Positions 42,734 through 51,327 of a DNA stretch of 51,327 bases are shown here, in pieces. The notes below the pieces were generated by a model that was not told where the DNA came from, did no database searches, and saw only the letters and a program-made list of their open reading frames with translations. Positions within the stretch are counted from its first letter, which is position 1; each line of letters opens with the position of its first letter. The translations under genes and the position numbers were made by a program. The DNA is from an uncultured Clostridia bacterium (GTDB lineage: Bacteria > Bacillota > Clostridia > Christensenellales > CAG-917): contig CANDBF010000007.1 of assembly GCA_947382865.1 (NCBI GenBank), positions 1-51,327 on the forward strand, in the 5' to 3' direction.

Positions 42734-44842
42734 TCAATCGGTATGCGCGCATCTGTCGAGCGGCTTTGCAAAAACGACAGTTATGGGATGTCCTCCGAGC
42801 TCAACGGAAGGTTCTCCTATAATTTCGTATCCGCCCGTAGGGATAAACCTTATCCTCTCAACCCTGCAATCATCGCTCGGAACGGCAGTGAGAGTATATT
42901 TATTCTCGCCCGACTTTTTCAGCTCGAACTTTATGCTCCCCTGCTCGTCGTAGAGAGTATATCCGCCCTCGCCGACGAATACTTTCACTTCCAAATCTTC
43001 AAACGACGTGGAATTGCCCTTGCGGTCGGGAAGCATAGGGATTATGCTTCCGCTTTTCACAAACACGGGATAGTCGGAAAGCGCGCATTCGATATCGTAT
43101 GTTTTTCCGCCCTTGCGGCTCTCTCCCGAGAAGAAATGAATCCAGTCGCCCTCGGGAAGCCAAACCTGCATCTTGGTTTTGCCGCCATTGCCCTTTTTCG
43201 TGACGGGCGTGACGAGCATATTTTCACCGAAGTAATACTGATTGCGCCATTTTTTGCTACGCGCCTCTTCGCTATCGGAATAATAATACATCGGCGAGAC
43301 GAGCGGAATTCCGTCCGTCGAGGTGCGCACGTTTGCGGAATATATAAAGGGCAAGAGCCTGTGGCGCAGCCTCAAAAAGTCCTCGGCGATACTCTCTACG
43401 TGCGGATAGAGCCAAGGCTCCTTGCTCCATGCCTTGTTGTTGGAGTGAAGTCTGTTTATCGGCGAGAACACGCCAAACTGCAACCATCTCAAATACAGCT
43501 CCTCATTACCCCTGCCGAAGAGGTGCCCGCCTATGTCGTGCGACCACCAGCCGTAACCCGCGTTTGAAGCGAGCGCGGTGAAATAGGGCTGGAATTTCAG
43601 GCTCTTCCAGCACACGACCGTATCCCCCGAAAACCCGAGCGGATAGCGGTGGGAGCCGAGTCCCGCATAGCGCGAGAGGATAAGACCCTTGCCTCCCTCA
43701 CGGCAGTTGTCCAAGAAATGATAATGGTTGAGCAGCCAGAGCGGGTCGAGCCCCTTCATAGCGGACTTGGTGCCCTGCTGCCAGTCTATCCACCAGAAGT
43801 TTACGCCATCCTCCTCGTAGGGATGGTGCAGTATGTCGAAGTATGCGTCGAGAAATTTTTTATCCGTCAAATCAAACTCGACCGTCCTTTTCGTTGCGGG
43901 GTCTATGCCGCAGGCGCGCGCCATATCCGCATACTGCTCCTCGAAATAGCGCACGCCGTCGCGTGGGTGCAGGTTCATAGTGACCGCAAGTCCTCTGCCT
44001 TGCAGGTTTTTAAGGAACGCTTTATAATCGGGGAACAGGGATTTTTCAAAGGTATAACCCGTCCAGCCCGCGCCCTGAAATGATTTGTATTCCGCATCAT
44101 TCGGCACGTTTTTCACGATATGCCAGTCCATATCAATCGTAGCTACGGTGAGCGGAACGTTTTTATCCTCGAATTTGTCCATAAGCGCGAGATACTCGTC
44201 GGCGGAATAGGCGTGATATCTCGACCACCAGTTTGAAAGCGCGTATTTGGGCAGTACTGGGGTACGCCCCGTAAGAGCGTAAAATTCTTTCAGTCCGCCC
44301 AAGAAATCTCTGCCGAAAGCGAAAATATATTTGTCTACGCATTTGCTCTCTCTCGGACTCACGCTGCCGTCCTCGTTGAGCAGAAAGGAGCGGCTGTCGT
44401 CGTACTCGCTCACCCCGTCCGAAGCGAAAATACCCTTCCTGATGTGACCGAGGCAAAAATGGTCCTTCTTTTCGATTTTACCCTTCCAGCCGCCGAGCAC
44501 TCCGAAGGTGCCGTCCAAAGTCCTCGCCGTCCCGCCCAGATTTGTGCGGTTTGCAGGAGAGATTTTTTTATTGCTCCCTGCAAATTCAACCGTCACGCGT
44601 AGAGTTTTCAAATATACGGTAAATACGCTCGTATTTGTCGTAATAAGAAGTTTATCGTTGATTTTTTTACAGTTAAACTTGGGATTTGCAAAATTTCTGC
44701 AAAATACAGCCTGCGTGCGTTTATCGGTGAAACAGCCCTTTTCCATGCGTATAATCCTGTCGCTCAGCACGCTTACGCGCACGTCGTTTTCCGTCACTAC
44801 GTATTGCTTATCGGTTGCTGCAAGAGGCATTGCAAATCTCAT
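42734..44842 (-). CDS. GH31 family alpha-glycosidase
   Basis: 702 residues, cytoplasmic (no signal peptide). GH31 TIM barrel with likely nucleophile Asp353 in FWWIDWQQ and acid/base Asp407 in GFSGDTVVCW; TIDMDWH near 250 and the C-terminal beta-domains are also present. Family members hydrolyse alpha-glucosides, alpha-xylosides or sulfoquinovosides; the WWIDWQQ and DMDWH form is like the group acting on oligosaccharides, but the substrate is open. I use ATG 44842 (GGAG eight bases upstream); the longer frame to 44896 coincides with the predicted transcription start. Divergent from the O-antigen ligase-like gene. Confidence 0.93.
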   Translation of the reverse strand: MRFAMPLAATDKQYVVTENDVRVSVLSDRIIRMEKGCFTDKRTQAVFCRNFANPKFNCKKINDKLLITTNTSVFTVYLKTLRVTVEFAGSNKKISPANRTNLGGTARTLDGTFGVLGGWKGKIEKKDHFCLGHIRKGIFASDGVSEYDDSRSFLLNEDGSVSPRESKCVDKYIFAFGRDFLGGLKEFYALTGRTPVLPKYALSNWWSRYHAYSADEYLALMDKFEDKNVPLTVATIDMDWHIVKNVPNDAEYKSFQGAGWTGYTFEKSLFPDYKAFLKNLQGRGLAVTMNLHPRDGVRYFEEQYADMARACGIDPATKRTVEFDLTDKKFLDAYFDILHHPYEEDGVNFWWIDWQQGTKSAMKGLDPLWLLNHYHFLDNCREGGKGLILSRYAGLGSHRYPLGFSGDTVVCWKSLKFQPYFTALASNAGYGWWSHDIGGHLFGRGNEELYLRWLQFGVFSPINRLHSNNKAWSKEPWLYPHVESIAEDFLRLRHRLLPFIYSANVRTSTDGIPLVSPMYYYSDSEEARSKKWRNQYYFGENMLVTPVTKKGNGGKTKMQVWLPEGDWIHFFSGESRKGGKTYDIECALSDYPVFVKSGSIIPMLPDRKGNSTSFEDLEVKVFVGEGGYTLYDEQGSIKFELKKSGENKYTLTAVPSDDCRVERIRFIPTGGYEIIGEPSVELGGHPITVVFAKPLDRCAHTD

Positions 44843-44902
44843 AAAATTATCTCCGAGCATTGATTTTGCGCCGATTGCCATTCGGCGCAACCGCATAACT
44901 AA

Positions 44903-44931
44903 ATCTTAACAAAAGCGCAGTTCACTGTCAA
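44903..44931 (-). promoter_or_regulatory. Predicted sigma-A promoter of the GH31 gene
   Basis: Minus strand: TTGACA (44926-44931), 17-nt spacer, TAAGAT (44903-44908). Confidence 0.75.
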
Positions 44932-44967
44932 TAAGCAACGCGACCGCGCGGCGAGTAGAAATCCTAA

Positions 44968-44996
44968 TTGACAGTATAATATTAATGAACTATACT
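44968..44996 (+). promoter_or_regulatory. Predicted sigma-A promoter of the O-antigen ligase-like gene
   Basis: TTGACA (44968-44973), 17-nt spacer, TATACT (44991-44996). A small GC-rich hairpin, CCGCCG-CCGATA-CGGCGG, follows in the leader near 45002. Confidence 0.75.
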
Positions 44997-45039
44997 TTAT
45001 ACCGCCGCCGATACGGCGGCGCAATTTGTCAGGTACTAT

Positions 45040-46590
45040 ATGAAAACGGCAATCTCAAAATGCTTGAATTACTTCAATCGCTTTATACAATCTGATTTGT
45101 ACATTCTTTTCAATTCTGCGCTTATATTCATCGGCTGGTGTACGGGGGCGTGGGTGGCTCTGCTCTGCGTATCCTTTGCAATCGCGCTTCTGCCCCTGTT
45201 CCTTGCCAAAGAAACCAAACACCTGCTCGTGCCGCTTATGCAATTTACCTTTGCGATAAGCACCAATCGCCACGCGCTGCACGGATTTGCGCCGCTACTC
45301 GTTGTCGTGGCACTGCTGTTTGCGGCTCTTATTTTCAATCTTATCCGCTTTAAGCCCGACTTTTCTTTTATGCACCCCAAAAGGATAAAAGGCTTTCACC
45401 TCTCCATGCTTGCGCTTATTATCCCGTTTGCGCTGGGAGGCGTCGGCTCTGCGTACGAGCATCCTCTTGCCGTTATCGCAGCGCTGGCGCTCGTCGTGAT
45501 TATAGGACTCGGATATACGTTTCTGTTCGCCACAAACGTCGGCTCCGAAAATAAATCCGAACTTCCGAAGTATATGCTGAAAATTCTGCTCGCCTCGGGG
45601 CTTTTGATATCGTTGCAGCTCATTGTAAATTTCGCGCGGGCGGGAAGCGTTGAGGCGATAAAGCAGATGATAATTGGCAAGGATATTTCCATCGGCTGGG
45701 CGGGTAAAAACAACGTTGCGCCCACAATCGCAATGTGCATTCCCGCCGCATTCTACTTCTGTTTGAAAAAGTCCAAGCTCACGCCTCTGTTCGCGTTTAT
45801 CGGACTTGCGGAGTACGCTCTGCTTTTCACGACGGGCTGTCGCGGAGCGATACTTTTCAGTACGCTAGCACTGCCCGCACTGATACTTTATTCCGCCGTT
45901 AAAAGCGAAAACAAGCTCGCGTTCTGTGTGACCGTCTGCGGAGTTTTCGTCGCGGCGGTCGTCGCTCTCGCATTTATGGGCGAATTTGTGGTCGATGTGC
46001 TCGACGGCATACTCGGCAAAGGGATGAACAGCGCGGGACGCGTCGAAACGCTGTATCCCGAGGCGTTCGAGGTGTTTAGGCGCTGGCCGATATTCGGCTC
46101 GGGATGGGACTACCGACTCGGAGAAATGGCGGGCGACGGCTACACCCCGTACTGGTATCACAGCACCGCCGTTCAGGTACTCGCCACGATGGGAGTCGTC
46201 GGCGTTATCTCGTTTGCGGCTTTCTATTTTTGGAGATACAAAACCTTCCTCTCGTTGAGGAAGCGTCCCGACGCCGTTATGCTTCTTGCGGGGCTTGCGC
46301 TTTTCGACGCGTACGGAATGATTGACACCAACTTTTTCGGACCTACGTTTTTCGTAATGCTTATGTGCATAACGCTGGTCGTGGAAGTCAACGTTCCCGA
46401 GGGCAAATGCCGCGCTTTCGGCGGACGCGATCCGATTGCGGATATCGCGCACATATGCAAACTTATAGGCGCCCGACTAAAACGCAAACCCTTAGCGTCC
46501 GCGGAGGCGGTTGCCGCCGAAGCGGAGCAAATCCGTCCGACGGAACAGCTGCCGCCCAAAGAAACGGATAGCGCAGAAAAAACGGAGTAA
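45040..46590 (+). CDS. O-antigen ligase/polymerase-like membrane protein (Wzy_C family)
   Basis: 516 residues, about ten to twelve hydrophobic segments. Typical of the Wzy/WaaL fold: TTGCRGAILFS near residue 270, and the periplasmic loop GRVETLYPEAFEVFRRWPIFGSGWD (about 330-355), followed by YHSTAVQVLATMGVVG. Such proteins polymerise or ligate lipid-linked glycans at the membrane. The tail (about 470-516) is hydrophilic, Glu/Ala-rich. No glycosyltransferases are adjacent, so the glycan is unknown. ATG 45040 is used; the ribosome site (AGGT) is weak. Confidence 0.85.
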   Translation: MKTAISKCLNYFNRFIQSDLYILFNSALIFIGWCTGAWVALLCVSFAIALLPLFLAKETKHLLVPLMQFTFAISTNRHALHGFAPLLVVVALLFAALIFNLIRFKPDFSFMHPKRIKGFHLSMLALIIPFALGGVGSAYEHPLAVIAALALVVIIGLGYTFLFATNVGSENKSELPKYMLKILLASGLLISLQLIVNFARAGSVEAIKQMIIGKDISIGWAGKNNVAPTIAMCIPAAFYFCLKKSKLTPLFAFIGLAEYALLFTTGCRGAILFSTLALPALILYSAVKSENKLAFCVTVCGVFVAAVVALAFMGEFVVDVLDGILGKGMNSAGRVETLYPEAFEVFRRWPIFGSGWDYRLGEMAGDGYTPYWYHSTAVQVLATMGVVGVISFAAFYFWRYKTFLSLRKRPDAVMLLAGLALFDAYGMIDTNFFGPTFFVMLMCITLVVEVNVPEGKCRAFGGRDPIADIAHICKLIGARLKRKPLASAEAVAAEAEQIRPTEQLPPKETDSAEKTE

Positions 46591-46644
46591 TTTACAGAAG
46601 CGATATTATAAAAACACATTTGCGCAGCAAATCATAGTCAAATT

Positions 46645-46677
46645 AAAAACGGTTTCGGAAGTAAGCCGTTTTTTTAT
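46645..46677 (+). terminator. Terminator of the O-antigen ligase-like gene
   Basis: AAAAACGGTTT pairs with AAGCCGTTTTT (one G-U), loop CGGAAGT, then TTTTTTT. Confidence 0.85.
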
Positions 46678-46880
46678 AACGAGCACAGACATAACCGAAC
46701 ACGCAAACGCACATTCTCTCTTCTAACGGAAACCGCAAAAGACGGCGATTGCAAACGGAATCGCAGAAGCAAAATGTATATTTCCGCACGTCGGCATATT
46801 CTTTTATGAACAAAAATTTCCCTCCTCGAATGCTGTCAGCAACGCAGCAACGCTTCATATATTAAAATGTTGGAGGCAGT

Positions 46881-48605
46881 ATGTGCGGAATTGTCGGATA
46901 CTCTGGTTATCAAAACGCTAAAAATATTGTTATAGACGGTCTCAAAACGCTCGAATACCGCGGATATGACAGCGCGGGCATAGCCTTCGGCGGCGAGGAT
47001 ATTTCCGTTTTCAAAACCGCGGGAAGCGTGGCGGCCCTCGAAGCCTCGCTACCCGATATGAGCGCGCATACGGCGATAGGTCATACAAGATGGGCGACCC
47101 ACGGAGTTCCCAATGCCATAAACGCTCATCCGCACCTCTCCTTTGACAGGAGTATCGCGGTCGTACATAACGGCGTCATCGAAAACTGCGATGAAATAAG
47201 ACGCGAGCTGTCTCAAAAAGGCATAACTTTTGTTTCGGACACCGACAGCGAGCTTATCGCCCACCTTCTCGCTCTCGAAGACGGCTCCGATATGCTGACC
47301 GCAGTCAACCGCGTAGGCGCAAGGCTCAAAGGCGCGGCGACGTTTCTGGCTATAAAAAAGGGCGACGGCGCGATTTACGCCCGCCGCAAGAACGCTTCTA
47401 TGGCTGTGGGAATAGGAGATAAAGAATGCTTTGTCGCAAGCGATACGCTGGCAATTTCAAAATATACGGCAAAGAGCGTAATTCTCAAAGACGACGAGGT
47501 CGCCGTGCTGAAAGACGGCGAAGTAAAATTTTTCAAAGACGGAATGCAGATACAAAAGCAACCCGTGAAAATCCGCCGCACTCCGCCCAAGCCCTGCGCC
47601 TGTCATATGCGCTCGGAAATAGACGAGATTCCCGCCGCGCTTATGCGCACTCTGGAAAGCGCAAAACGCGCGACTACGCCCGAGGTGCTGTCCTCGCTTT
47701 CAAACGCCAAACGAATTTATCTCACCGGTTGCGGGACGGCGTATCACGCATGCCTGTACGGCAAGGAAATTCTTGAAAGCGAGCTCGGCATACCCTGCGA
47801 CGCGATTGTGGCAAGCGAGTTCGACAGGCTAAGATTTCTTGACGATAAGTGCGCCGTGATACTCATCACGCAAAGCGGCGAAACCGCGGATACGCTGAGC
47901 GCTCTCGATATGTGCAAGATCGCCGGCGCGTACACTCTCGCCATAACCAACGTCGCGCACAGCAGCGTTACGTTTGCGGCGGACAGCACGGTTCTGCTCG
48001 ACGCGGGCGCGGAGGTCGCGGTCGCGGCGACCAAATCCTACAACTGCCAGCTGCTCGCGCTTTACGTTCTTGCTAAGCGCGCGGGCGGCGACGGCGTGAA
48101 AGCCTCGGATATGACAAAACTTGCCGAAGCTATAAAAATCCTATCCTCGCACGACCTGTACGAGGATAAAATCAAGCGCGCCAATCTGTTTTTCATAGGC
48201 AAGGGCGCAGACGGCATAACCGCTCGCGAGGCGGCGCTCAAATTCAAGGAAATCACCTACAAGATGACGGACGCGTATTTTGCGGGTGAGCTTAAACACG
48301 GCACGATTGCGCTTATAGACGACAAGAGCGCGGTTATCGTAATCGCGACGGCGCAGGAGTACAAGCACAGGATAGAAGCGACGATAAGCGAGCTGCGCTC
48401 CCGCGGAGCAACCGTCACGGCGTTATCCTCCGTCGGCGACGTTGGCGCGAACAGAACCGTGTATCTGCCCTATCTTGCGGACGACGCGCTCTATCCGCTT
48501 CTTGCAATCGTTCCGCTGCAAAATCTCGCGCTCACCTCCTCGCTGTGCCTCGGACTCAATCCCGACAAGCCACGAAATCTCGCAAAGAGCGTAACCGTGA
48601 TATGA
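46881..48605 (+). CDS. glmS: Glutamine-fructose-6-phosphate aminotransferase (isomerizing)
   Basis: 574 residues, a little shorter than the usual about 600. Makes glucosamine 6-phosphate for cell-wall synthesis. Starts MCGIVGY, so the catalytic Cys is residue 2 after processing; GHTRWATHG and glutaminase loop are present. Two SIS sugar-binding domains: TGCGTAYHACLYGKEI and SQSGETADTLSAL. Ends in PRNLAKSVTV. ATG 46881 follows GGAGG. The 205 nt upstream contain no recognisable glmS ribozyme. Confidence 0.97.
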   Translation: MCGIVGYSGYQNAKNIVIDGLKTLEYRGYDSAGIAFGGEDISVFKTAGSVAALEASLPDMSAHTAIGHTRWATHGVPNAINAHPHLSFDRSIAVVHNGVIENCDEIRRELSQKGITFVSDTDSELIAHLLALEDGSDMLTAVNRVGARLKGAATFLAIKKGDGAIYARRKNASMAVGIGDKECFVASDTLAISKYTAKSVILKDDEVAVLKDGEVKFFKDGMQIQKQPVKIRRTPPKPCACHMRSEIDEIPAALMRTLESAKRATTPEVLSSLSNAKRIYLTGCGTAYHACLYGKEILESELGIPCDAIVASEFDRLRFLDDKCAVILITQSGETADTLSALDMCKIAGAYTLAITNVAHSSVTFAADSTVLLDAGAEVAVAATKSYNCQLLALYVLAKRAGGDGVKASDMTKLAEAIKILSSHDLYEDKIKRANLFFIGKGADGITAREAALKFKEITYKMTDAYFAGELKHGTIALIDDKSAVIVIATAQEYKHRIEATISELRSRGATVTALSSVGDVGANRTVYLPYLADDALYPLLAIVPLQNLALTSSLCLGLNPDKPRNLAKSVTVI

Positions 48606-48658
48606 CGGGAAATTTATAACGCGTCTATGGCGCAAAACCATATACTAAAAACATAAAC

Positions 48659-48700
48659 GGCATTTTATTGCGTAATTTATACATATAAAATGCCTGTTTT
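48659..48700 (+). terminator. Terminator of glmS
   Basis: GGCATTTTAT (48659-48668) pairs perfectly with ATAAAATGCC (48685-48694), then TGTTTT. Confidence 0.8.
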
Positions 48701-48738
48701 GCTATTTGAGCCTATTTTTATGCAAGGCGATACTATTG

Positions 48739-48767
48739 TTGCCAACGACATAAATCGGTGGTATAAT
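48739..48767 (+). promoter_or_regulatory. Predicted sigma-A promoter of the aminotransferase gene
   Basis: TTGCCA (48739-48744), 17-nt spacer, TATAAT (48762-48767). Confidence 0.75.
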
Positions 48768-48795
48768 GAGCCTATCAACTTTCAGGGGATAGACT

Positions 48796-49977
48796 ATGCT
48801 CAACGAGGAAATGTACGCGCTTGGAAGCAAACGATCGATAATACGGGAGCTGTTTGAATACGGCAAGACGAGAGCCGCCGAATTGGGCAACGATAAGGTT
48901 TTCGATTTTTCTATCGGCAATCCGAATGTCCCCGCTCCGCCCGAGGTCACGCAAAAGCTCGCGGAGCTTATCGCAAATACGGAGCCCGCAGCGCTCCACG
49001 GCTACTCCTCCGCGCAGGGAGACCCGTCGGTCAGAGCCGCCGTCGCGAGCAGTCTGAATAAGAGATTCGGCGTGCCGTATACGGCGGACAATATATACAT
49101 GACGTGCGGAGCCTCCGCCGCCCTTGCCATAACTATCCGCGCGCTGTGCCAAAAGGGAGACGAGTTTGTCATATTCGCGCCCTACTTCCCCGAATACGAG
49201 GTGTTTATAAAGTCCGCGGGCGGCAAGCCCGTAACCGTGGCGTTCGACGCAAACTTCGATATAGATTTCGACAGCCTAGAAAAGGCGGTGAGCAAGAGGA
49301 CAAAAGCACTTGTCGTAAATTCGCCCAACAACCCAAGCGGAGCCGTGTATGGGGAGCAAACCGTATCGCGCCTTGCGGAGTTTGCAAAGCGCTTTGAAAA
49401 AAAGCACGGCAGACCTCTTTTCATAATCGCGGACGAGCCCTATCGCGAGCTCGTTTACGGGGACGAAGAGCCGCCGTTTGTCCCGAGCTTTTATTACGAT
49501 ACGATTTACTGTTACAGCTTCTCAAAATCGCTTTCGCTGCCGGGCGAGCGTATCGGCTATATAGCGGTGAGCCCGAAAGCGCAGTGCGCGGATGAAATAT
49601 ATCTCGCCGTTATGGGTGCGGGTCGCGCGCTGGGATACGTGTGCGCGCCCGTTCTGTTTCAGAGGCTGGTTGCCGAGTGTACGGACTCGCGTCCGAATAT
49701 TTCCGCATACAGGGAAAACCGCGACCTGCTTGTCGGCGGTCTTACCGAAATCGGATACGAGTGCGCGCAACCAAAGGGAGCTTTCTACCTGTTTGTGAAG
49801 TCTCCGATAGGAAGCTCTGTCGAATTTGCGCATAGGGCTAAGGAATACGGACTGATCCTCGTACCCGCCGACGACTTCGCGGCAAGCGGTTGGATGAGAA
49901 TAGCGTATTGCGTGAGCAAGGATACGATTTTGCGCGCGCTGCCCGCTTTCAGACTGCTTTTCGATAGCTGCCGATAA
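48796..49977 (+). CDS. Class I/II pyridoxal-phosphate aminotransferase, aspartate-aminotransferase-like
   Basis: 393 residues. Fold-type I PLP enzyme; schiff-base Lys244 in YSFSKSLSLPGERIGY; IGNPNVPAPPEV, CGASAAL and SPNNPSG are conserved. Closest to the AspB-like subgroup of Clostridia. Likely substrates are amino acids and 2-oxo acids; the exact one is not deducible. Shine-Dalgarno AGGGGAT precedes ATG 48796. Single gene with its own promoter and terminator. Confidence 0.93.
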   Translation: MLNEEMYALGSKRSIIRELFEYGKTRAAELGNDKVFDFSIGNPNVPAPPEVTQKLAELIANTEPAALHGYSSAQGDPSVRAAVASSLNKRFGVPYTADNIYMTCGASAALAITIRALCQKGDEFVIFAPYFPEYEVFIKSAGGKPVTVAFDANFDIDFDSLEKAVSKRTKALVVNSPNNPSGAVYGEQTVSRLAEFAKRFEKKHGRPLFIIADEPYRELVYGDEEPPFVPSFYYDTIYCYSFSKSLSLPGERIGYIAVSPKAQCADEIYLAVMGAGRALGYVCAPVLFQRLVAECTDSRPNISAYRENRDLLVGGLTEIGYECAQPKGAFYLFVKSPIGSSVEFAHRAKEYGLILVPADDFAASGWMRIAYCVSKDTILRALPAFRLLFDSCR

Positions 49978-50042
49978 AGCAAACGGACGCTTTTACATAA
50001 ATCGTCGGCAGTCGATACTAATCGAAATGTTTTCATTTATTA

Positions 50043-50080
50043 CCGTCATATCCCGACCTTGAAGGATATGACGGCTTTTA
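50043..50080. terminator. Terminator of the aminotransferase gene, probably bidirectional
   Basis: CCGTCATATCC (50043-50053) pairs perfectly with GGATATGACGG (50064-50074), then CTTTTATTT on the plus strand. On the minus strand it follows the 36-codon ORF by 19 nt. Confidence 0.85.
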
Positions 50081-50093
50081 TTTACAATCCCGA

Positions 50094-50204
50094 TTATTTA
50101 TGGATGATACTCATTCTCACGCAGACGAGCTTGCCGTCCATCGTTGCGATTTTTTTGCTGGTCACGGTTCCCTCCGTGCAGATACGCGTCACTTTTACGT
50201 TCAT
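50094..50204 (-). CDS. Small protein of 36 residues (candidate)
   Basis: ATG 50204 has a strong ribosome site (AAGGAG, 7 nt spacing), then a 36-codon frame, MNVKVTRICTEGTVTSKKIA at the start, containing two Cys and ending SIIHK. The sequence is basic and strand-like. It lies between the aminotransferase and WYL gene, and has its own terminator hairpin downstream. A TATAAT sits on the minus strand at 50286-50291, but its -35 is poor and overlaps the dyad at 50307. I do not recognise the protein. The ribosome site and terminator are the main evidence. Confidence 0.6.
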   Translation of the reverse strand: MNVKVTRICTEGTVTSKKIATMDGKLVCVRMSIIHK

Positions 50205-50306
50205 GTCATTTCTCCTTTATGCCGCTCGGGCTGTAATTTTGCGCGGACATAATTTGTGCAAAACCGTTGCCATTTGCCTGCCGCGATTATATAATATACT
50301 TAGCGA

Positions 50307-50324
50307 TGTACCGTTTTCGGTACA
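50307..50324. promoter_or_regulatory. Dyad operator between the small ORF and the WYL regulator gene
   Basis: TGTACCG-TTTT-CGGTACA, perfect 7-bp arms. It lies 15 nt before a possible -35 (TTGAGA, 50340-50345) with TAAATT (50364-50369) for the WYL gene, and overlaps the -35 region of a minus-strand TATAAT (50286-50291). Probably bound by the WYL regulator itself or by another regulator. Confidence 0.65.
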
Positions 50325-50385
50325 GATATGAATTTATTATTGAGATACCAAAATAATTTCCGATAAATTGTGTCAGGAGAAAACT

Positions 50386-51327
50386 ATGGCTGCGGAAGCA
50401 AAAAAGACTTTGATAATGCGGATATATCAGGCGCTGGAAAAATACAGCGACGAAAACCATCCGCTGAAACAACAGGATATAATCGATATACTCGAACGAG
50501 ATTACGACGTACTATGCGAGAGAAAGGCCGTGGGCAGAAACATTTCCTACCTCAAAGAAATGGGCTTCGATATAGAGACGGACGGGCGCGGCACTTATCT
50601 TGCTTCGAGGAGCTTTGAAAACGCGGAGCTAAGACTGCTTATCGACAGCGTGCTCAGCTCCCGTCATATCAATCCCACCCATTCCAAACAGCTCATAGAC
50701 AAGCTCATAAAGCTGGGCGGCTACAACTTCAAGAGCAACGTAAGGCACGTATATTCCGTCAAGGACTGGGACAAATCCCAAAACCGCGACTTCTTTCTTA
50801 ATATAGAGCTTGCCGACGAGGCAATCGAAAAAGGGAAAAAGATATCCTTCGTCTACAACAGGACGGGGGTGGACGGCAAGCTCCGCGCAAAGGACGCGCA
50901 TATCGGCTCGCCCTATCAGATGCTCCTGCACAATCAGAGATACTATCTTATGCTCAAGGACGACAAATACGGCACCGTCAGCTACGACAGACTCGACAAG
51001 ATGACGGATATGAAAGTTCTGGACGAGGACGCCGTTCCCATCAAGGAAATAGACGGTTTCAAAAACGGAATAAACTATAAGGAAATCGCAACCTCTCTGC
51101 CTTATATGTTCAGCGATAAGCCCGTGCCGATTACGATAAAATGCGCAAACTTTATGACGGACGAGCTGTACGATTGGTTCGGAGGCGGATTTACCGCTAT
51201 GCAGACGGACGAAGGGCACTTCACCGCGTCGCTTAAAGCGAGTCCGAGGGCGATGCTGTACTGGGCGCTTCAATACAACGACAAGGCGGAGATAATATCT
51301 CCGAAGTCCCTGCGAGACGAGGTCGTC
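50386..51327 (+). CDS. WYL-domain transcriptional regulator, 3' end cut by window
   Basis: ATG 50386 (AGGAG upstream); 314 codons are open to the window end. N-terminal winged helix (about 1-65) with KQQDIIDILERDYDVLCERKAVGRNI and a beta-wing FDIETDGRGTYL. Central WYL domain (about 150-225): ISFVYNRTG, SPYQMLLHNQRYYLMLKD. A WCX-like C-terminal part begins near 250 (PITIKCANFMTDELYDWFGG). Such proteins are ligand-responsive regulators that often bind nucleic-acid-derived signals; some control defence systems. The next genes are outside the window. Confidence 0.93.
   Translation, partial: MAAEAKKTLIMRIYQALEKYSDENHPLKQQDIIDILERDYDVLCERKAVGRNISYLKEMGFDIETDGRGTYLASRSFENAELRLLIDSVLSSRHINPTHSKQLIDKLIKLGGYNFKSNVRHVYSVKDWDKSQNRDFFLNIELADEAIEKGKKISFVYNRTGVDGKLRAKDAHIGSPYQMLLHNQRYYLMLKDDKYGTVSYDRLDKMTDMKVLDEDAVPIKEIDGFKNGINYKEIATSLPYMFSDKPVPITIKCANFMTDELYDWFGGGFTAMQTDEGHFTASLKASPRAMLYWALQYNDKAEIISPKSLRDEVV

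Noticed and set aside
46643..46858. Short minus-strand frame upstream of glmS, Cys-rich product
   Set aside because: No ribosome site, overlaps the upstream terminator, and no family resemblance.
46676..46880. glmS ribozyme or riboswitch upstream of glmS
   Set aside because: Core ribozyme sequences were looked for and not found; the gap is short and lacks the expected pseudoknot blocks.

Overview
The window looks like chromosome of an uncultured, spore-lineage member of the Clostridia. The evidence is the gene set: one long S10-spc-alpha ribosomal-protein cluster with a KOW-domain gene between map and infA, zinc-type S14, L36 and S4, an spmA-spmB pair, metG-tatD-radical SAM coupling, and lipoproteins with a giant BspA-type LRR protease. 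Placement below class is a guess. GC content is moderate. Genes are packed on both strands with strong sigma-A-type promoters, most with a 17-nt spacer.

Layout. 1-12032 (minus) is a cell-surface block: a huge membrane-anchored subtilase with leucine-rich repeats, a beta-helix-like lipoprotein, and an oversized peptide-type substrate-binding lipoprotein cut by the window edge. 12033-12960 is an AT-rich divergent regulatory gap. 12961-15858 carries class II fructose-bisphosphate aldolase, a small multidrug-export family membrane protein and a TtcA-like thiolase. 15880-16395 is a divergent pair of tiny XRE regulators with three dyad operators between them. 16396-17007 has no gene but holds terminators and dispersed repeats. 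17008-32808 (minus) is the continuous cluster rpsJ to rplQ, including secY, adk, map, infA and rpoA. 33114-36169 carries an SGNH hydrolase, a conserved unknown and rsmA. 36299-39716 is the metG-tatD-radical SAM operon. 39905-41076 is spmAB. 41229 is a third small XRE regulator, facing rplM-rpsI (41605-42496). 42734-46590 is a GH31 glycosidase divergent from an O-antigen-ligase-like membrane protein. 46881-49977 carries glmS and a class I aminotransferase. A 36-codon small ORF (50094-50204) and a WYL-domain regulator cut by the window end close the window.

How it fits together. The translation and secretion core dominates the middle. The surface block could couple extracellular proteolysis to peptide capture. 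The most unusual signal is a recurring arrangement: a small XRE gene on the plus strand converges on the 3' end of a minus-strand ribosomal-protein operon, at both rplQ and rpsI. In both places the spacer contains a related 26-nt block, and the operon terminator carries an almost identical 23-nt sequence in its loop (22 of 23 bases). The homologous XRE genes at the two loci also share a 14-bp operator architecture. A second dispersed hairpin family with a CCCC/GGGG stem sits inside the rpmJ-rpsM junction and again near 34150.
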